Shown piece after piece: positions 61,049 through 64,000 of a stretch of 64,000 nt of DNA. Under the pieces are notes generated by a model. The model searched no databases, was not told the origin of the DNA, and saw only the letters and a list, made by a program, of their open reading frames with translations. Made by a program: the position numbers and the translations under genes. Location of the stretch: contig NZ_CP096884.1 in assembly GCF_023273855.1 (NCBI RefSeq), forward strand, positions 2,480,001 through 2,544,000. Direction: 5' to 3'. The DNA comes from Seonamhaeicola sp. ML3 (GTDB lineage Bacteria > Bacteroidota > Bacteroidia > Flavobacteriales > Flavobacteriaceae). Each line of letters begins with the position of its first letter. The first letter of the stretch is position 1.

Positions 61049-61876
61049 ATGGAAAAAGCAACGGAATGGAAAAACATAGCTGTAGAGTCCCTACAGGCTA
61101 TGTGGATTGAAATAACCAAGGTGTTTCCAAGTATTATAGGCGCCTTAATTATACTTTTTGTAGGTTGGTTGATCACTAAACTATTAGTCCGTTTAATTAG
61201 TAAAGGATTAAAGCTCGCTAAAGCCAATAAACTTGATGATAAGCTCAATGAAATAGAGATTATTGAAGGAAAGAAACTAAACTTCGATACGATAAAAATT
61301 GTATCTAAGTTCGTTAAATGGGTGATGTATATCATGCTTATCATTATGGTTTCAGATATATTGGATTTAACAATTATTTCTGAACAGATAAGTAACCTAT
61401 TAGGGTATTTGCCCCAGTTGTTTGCAGCTTTAGTGATTTTTACAATAGGATTAATCATAGCTAACGCCATAAAGAAGGGCTTGAAGTCCTTTTTTGAATC
61501 TATGGATTTATCTGGTGCTAAAATTATTAGTCAGGTCGTATTCTTTATTATTTTCATTTTTACCACTATAACTGCGCTAAACGTTGCAGGTATAAATACA
61601 GATATTATAACAAGTAATATCACGATGATTTTAGCGGCATTTTTACTGGCTTTTGCCCTAGCATTTGGTTTAGGAGCCCAGAAGATTGTAGCAGAATTAT
61701 TAAAAACGTTTTACGCTAGAAAAGCATACGAAATAGGACAAGTGATAGAGTTTAACGATATACGAGGCGAAATAGAAGCAATTGATAATATGTGTTTAAC
61801 CTTAAAAACGAAAACAGGTAAATTGGTTGTTCCCATAAAAGATTTGGTTGAGAGTCGAGTAAGAATACAGGATTAA
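61049..61876 (+). CDS. Mechanosensitive ion channel (MscS) family protein
   Basis: A 275-residue inner-membrane channel. Hydrophobic helices include IIGALIILFVGWLITKLLVRL, FVKWVMYIMLIIMVSDILDL, LFAALVIFTIGLIIANAIKKGL, IISQVVFFIIFIFTTITALNVA and NITMILAAFLLAFALAFGLGAQKIVAELL, the last being a TM3-like pore helix with Ala-Gly-rich packing. A short beta domain (IGQVIEFNDIRGEIEAIDN) follows. It is shorter than E. coli MscS at the C terminus, as is common for this branch. It lies 11 bp after the 64-aa gene. Opening would release solutes on osmotic downshift. Confidence 0.9.
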   Translation: MEKATEWKNIAVESLQAMWIEITKVFPSIIGALIILFVGWLITKLLVRLISKGLKLAKANKLDDKLNEIEIIEGKKLNFDTIKIVSKFVKWVMYIMLIIMVSDILDLTIISEQISNLLGYLPQLFAALVIFTIGLIIANAIKKGLKSFFESMDLSGAKIISQVVFFIIFIFTTITALNVAGINTDIITSNITMILAAFLLAFALAFGLGAQKIVAELLKTFYARKAYEIGQVIEFNDIRGEIEAIDNMCLTLKTKTGKLVVPIKDLVESRVRIQD

Positions 61877-61934
61877 CTTTTAGTTAGGGTTAAAATTTGG
61901 TTGGTTACGTTCTGTAATTTTGAAACGCTCTTAA

Positions 61935-61972
61935 AGGTCCCTTTCATTTATTTGGAAGGGGCTTTTTTTTGT
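61935..61972 (+). terminator. Terminator of the sigma/64-aa/mscS unit
   Basis: Imperfect stem with CCCTTTC and GGAAGGG and an eight-T run afterwards. Confidence 0.75.
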
Positions 61973-61996
61973 GATAAATTCGGAAAAATATTTTTT

Positions 61997-62698
61997 ATGA
62001 AATTCATTTGTCTAATTGCTCTACTATTGGTTTTAAATTTAAATCTAAACGCTCAAGCCAAGATTCCGGAAGATTATAAGTTGGTTTATGCTCAAGATTT
62101 TGAACAACCCCAAGCAATAACAGATTTTGAGATGTCTGATGAAACCGCATGGAAAATCAATGAAGACAAAGGAAACAAATGTATTGAGCTTTTTGATAAA
62201 AGCGAATATGAGCCAATAGTGCGCTCTCCATTTAACATGGCGGTATTAAAAGGTGTTATTTTGAGTGATTTTGTTTTGGAAATCAAACTAAACCAAAACG
62301 GTAGGGAGTATGGACACAGGGATTTATGTTTAATGTTCGGAATAAACAATCCTTCCAATTTTTATTATACACATATAGCCTCTAAGTCTGATGCGTATGC
62401 TAATAGCATTTTTATTGTAAATGATGAACCTAGAGTAAGTATCGTTTCTCAACGAACCGATGGTACTAACTGGGGAGCTGTAGATTCATGGCATACCGTA
62501 AGGGTAGTTCGTAAAGTGGAAGAGGGGATTATAGAAATTTATTTTGACGACATGGTAAAACCTATCATGACAGCAGTAGATACACATTTTAAATCAGGTT
62601 ATATAGGTTTTGGTTCTTTTGATGATACCGGTAAATTCGATGCCATAAAAATTTGGGCGCCAAAAATTCTAGAGAAAAAGAGCAGATTTTTTAAATAA
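61997..62698 (+). CDS. Secreted LamG/DUF1080-like protein
   Basis: A 233-residue secreted protein starting at the ATG at 61997, after the preceding terminator. Signal peptide is MKFICLIALLLVLNLNLN, then AQ. The mature part is a single concanavalin-type beta sandwich: PEDYKLVYAQDFEQPQAITDF, SDFVLEIKLNQNGREYGHRDLC, SFDDTGKFDAIKIWAPKIL at the end. The pattern GIIEIYFDDMVKPIM followed by GYIGFGSFDDTGKFD is typical of DUF1080 / 3-keto-disaccharide hydrolase-like domains and LamG. It may bind or modify a glycan. Catalytic residues are not clear. Confidence 0.8.
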   Translation: MKFICLIALLLVLNLNLNAQAKIPEDYKLVYAQDFEQPQAITDFEMSDETAWKINEDKGNKCIELFDKSEYEPIVRSPFNMAVLKGVILSDFVLEIKLNQNGREYGHRDLCLMFGINNPSNFYYTHIASKSDAYANSIFIVNDEPRVSIVSQRTDGTNWGAVDSWHTVRVVRKVEEGIIEIYFDDMVKPIMTAVDTHFKSGYIGFGSFDDTGKFDAIKIWAPKILEKKSRFFK

Positions 62699-62729
62699 AA
62701 TCCCTTTCCCGATAAGAAAGGGATTTTTG
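62697..62729. terminator. Bidirectional terminator between the LamG/DUF1080 and DUF4349 genes
   Basis: AAAATCCCTTTC and GAAAGGGATTTTT pair around CCGATAA, so each strand ends in T residues. It separates two convergent genes. Confidence 0.9.
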
Positions 62730-62736
62730 CTAGTTA

Positions 62737-63606
62737 TTAACGTTTATGTCGTAGACGTTTTCTAATATAGATTATCAAAACAACTGCCAGTATAAACAAT
62801 GGCCAAACGTGAAGTAACCCTAGCAGCAAGTTTTCAATAAGTTCCCAACCATTAGAAAGTGCATTTTTGGTTTTAGACCAGAAAGTTTTGTTATATGCTA
62901 CTGGTTCTTCTTTGTAATCTACAGTTTCATATAAATCAATATGAATAGTGCTAAAGGCCACTTTGTTACTTAAATATTTTAAGCGACCCTGAGCTACTTC
63001 TATTTCCTCTTGTATAACTCTTAGTTTATCTTCGGTTGCCAATATATCTTCAACAGTTATGGCGTTTTTTCTCAAAATGGATTCAATACGTTGCTTTACT
63101 TCTATTTTGGTCTTAAGACGCGATTGAAGGTCTACATATTCTTCGGTAACATCTTGAGTTGTGACATTTTCATAATCTACAAATTCAGCAAAATTACCAA
63201 TAGAATCCATAGCAATATCAAAATACTTTTGAGGTATTTTAATGGTAAATCTATTTGATTTTTGATAGAGGTTGTTTTCAAAGCGCATATCGGATATATA
63301 AGCGCCGTATTGACTTATCACCTGTTTTATTTTATGAGTGGCAATTTGTACGTCCTTTACCTTGTATTTGGCTTTAGCCGTTTTTATGATTTTTAGATTC
63401 TTGGGTGTTTTGTTTGTAAAGGTTCCAACTTTTAAGGTCTGATAGGAATCATCACTTGAAACTGATTCATACTCTTCCTTGATGTCCACTTCTTCTAGAG
63501 CTACATTATCTTCAAACTTTGCTGAATTCTGACAAGCAAAAATGAAAATGAAAGTGAACAGTGTAAGTCCTATTTTAAATTTTGTTTTTAATGGTTTTGC
63601 GTTCAT
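62737..63606 (-). CDS. DUF4349 domain-containing lipoprotein
   Basis: A 289-residue envelope protein. The N-terminal signal segment (FKIGLTLFTFIFIFAC) has a lipobox Cys followed by QNSAKF. The middle part is helical: YKVKDVQIATHKIKQVISQYGAYI, FTIKIPQKYFDIAMDSIGNF, DLQSRLKTKIEVKQRIESIL and VEDILATEDKLRVIQEEIEVAQGRLKYL, a coiled-coil arrangement. A transmembrane helix (LLLGLLHVWPLFILAVVLIIYI) closes the protein with basic RKRLRHKR. This matches the DUF4349 family, putative membrane lipoproteins of unknown function. Being anchored at both ends, it may span the inner leaflet and periplasm. Confidence 0.88.
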   Translation of the reverse strand: MNAKPLKTKFKIGLTLFTFIFIFACQNSAKFEDNVALEEVDIKEEYESVSSDDSYQTLKVGTFTNKTPKNLKIIKTAKAKYKVKDVQIATHKIKQVISQYGAYISDMRFENNLYQKSNRFTIKIPQKYFDIAMDSIGNFAEFVDYENVTTQDVTEEYVDLQSRLKTKIEVKQRIESILRKNAITVEDILATEDKLRVIQEEIEVAQGRLKYLSNKVAFSTIHIDLYETVDYKEEPVAYNKTFWSKTKNALSNGWELIENLLLGLLHVWPLFILAVVLIIYIRKRLRHKR

Positions 63607-63737
63607 AATTTTATATTTTTAAGAATTATGTAACAAACCTAGATTATGAAGTTTAGTGTGAGTTGTAAAAGGTTTGTACAACGTTTGTAAATTAATTTAC
63701 AATATGTAAATAGACTGTTTTTCAGTGATATACGAAT

Positions 63738-64000
63738 TTGGATAAAAACGATACTTACTATTTTCTTAAATTAAAAAAGGCGGTTGCTTCTGCCTTTTTA
63801 GAAAGACACGGTGCACCAGAATCTATAAAAGATTGGAATGGTGAAACCATCGTTTTGTTTCAAGAAGACTTGTTCGAAAAGGTTAAGACTAAAGTGAGTG
63901 AGAAATGGTTTTACACTTATTTTAAAAACGAATCAGAAAAGCTACCCAGGATAGATATGCTCAACCTTTTGGCTAGCTATGTTGGATTCGAAAACTGGTA
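63738..64000 (+). CDS. Start of an unidentified gene (3' truncated by window)
   Basis: An open frame of at least 87 codons from TTG at 63738 (an in-frame stop lies at 63726). It reads LDKNDTYYFLKLKKAVASAF, LERHGAPESIKDWNGETIVL, FQEDLFEKVKTKVSEKWFYT, YFKNESEKLPRIDMLNLLAS and YVGFENW. The last part resembles a small N-terminal helical domain found at the start of flavobacterial proteins with a later membrane segment, but the rest is outside the window. It is divergent from the DUF4349 gene. Confidence 0.7.
   Translation, partial: MDKNDTYYFLKLKKAVASAFLERHGAPESIKDWNGETIVLFQEDLFEKVKTKVSEKWFYTYFKNESEKLPRIDMLNLLASYVGFENW

Noticed and set aside
61030-61470. 146-codon hydrophobic minus-strand frame
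   Set aside because: Antisense shadow of the MscS channel gene.
61901-61996. 32 extra codons before the secreted LamG/DUF1080 protein
   Set aside because: They cross the terminator of the preceding unit, and the ATG at 61997 opens a clean signal peptide.

Overview
The window is chromosomal DNA of a member of the Flavobacteriaceae (Bacteroidota). The evidence is low GC, promoters of the TTTG-N19..21-TAnnTTTG type, four giant secreted proteins ending in type IX secretion (T9SS) C-terminal sorting sequences, an OstA-like protein, a fused CcsBA cytochrome c maturation protein and flavobacterial-type housekeeping genes. Genus and species cannot be told from the sequence. I found no tRNA, rRNA, CRISPR array or phage.

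Layout. 1-1631: end of an aconitase gene that starts outside the window. 1.8-4.6 kb: an NAD-binding epimerase-like protein, a YtxH-type protein, MazG, and intergenic stretches rich in palindromic repeats. 4.6-14.4 kb (minus strand): a DUF349 protein; two tandem DUF368 (PopT-type polyprenyl-phosphate translocase) genes coupled to aroE; a TPR protein; a class III aminotransferase; an OstA-like envelope protein. 14.5-19.2 kb (minus): a compact rdgB-relA/spoT-fur-purA operon. 19.2-25 kb: a small secreted protein, RaiA/HPF, RlmH, NadC, a BrkB/YihY membrane protein and PriA. 25.2-30.3 kb: a LytTR response regulator, the rpsF-rpsR-rplI operon, a GDPD lipoprotein, a conserved flavobacterial protein and HisS.

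30.4-50.9 kb (minus): four consecutive T9SS cargo genes. Three are LamG-type adhesins (1640, 2197 and 993 aa) that share a C-terminal module. One is an M14 zinc carboxypeptidase carrying 21 tandem 27-residue repeats. Their promoters and 5' leaders share a small C-rich-loop hairpin just before the start codon. 50.9-55.0 kb: a small accessory island holding an orphan ExbD-like lipoprotein, a complete IS3-family element inserted 2 bp upstream of that gene's ATG, an esterase, and a two-gene membrane cassette flanked by palindromes.

55.1-64 kb: truncated haemoglobin, CcsBA, a DUF2167 protein, an ECF sigma factor overlapping a 64-aa protein and followed by an MscS-like channel, a secreted LamG/DUF1080-like protein, a DUF4349 lipoprotein, and the start of an unidentified gene that runs off the end.

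The least ordinary parts are the T9SS adhesin cluster (tandem-repeat dynamics and shared leaders), the IS-disrupted ExbD-like gene, the attC-like and cassette-like palindromes, the internal signal-peptide-like segment of CcsBA, and the sigma/64-aa/MscS unit.
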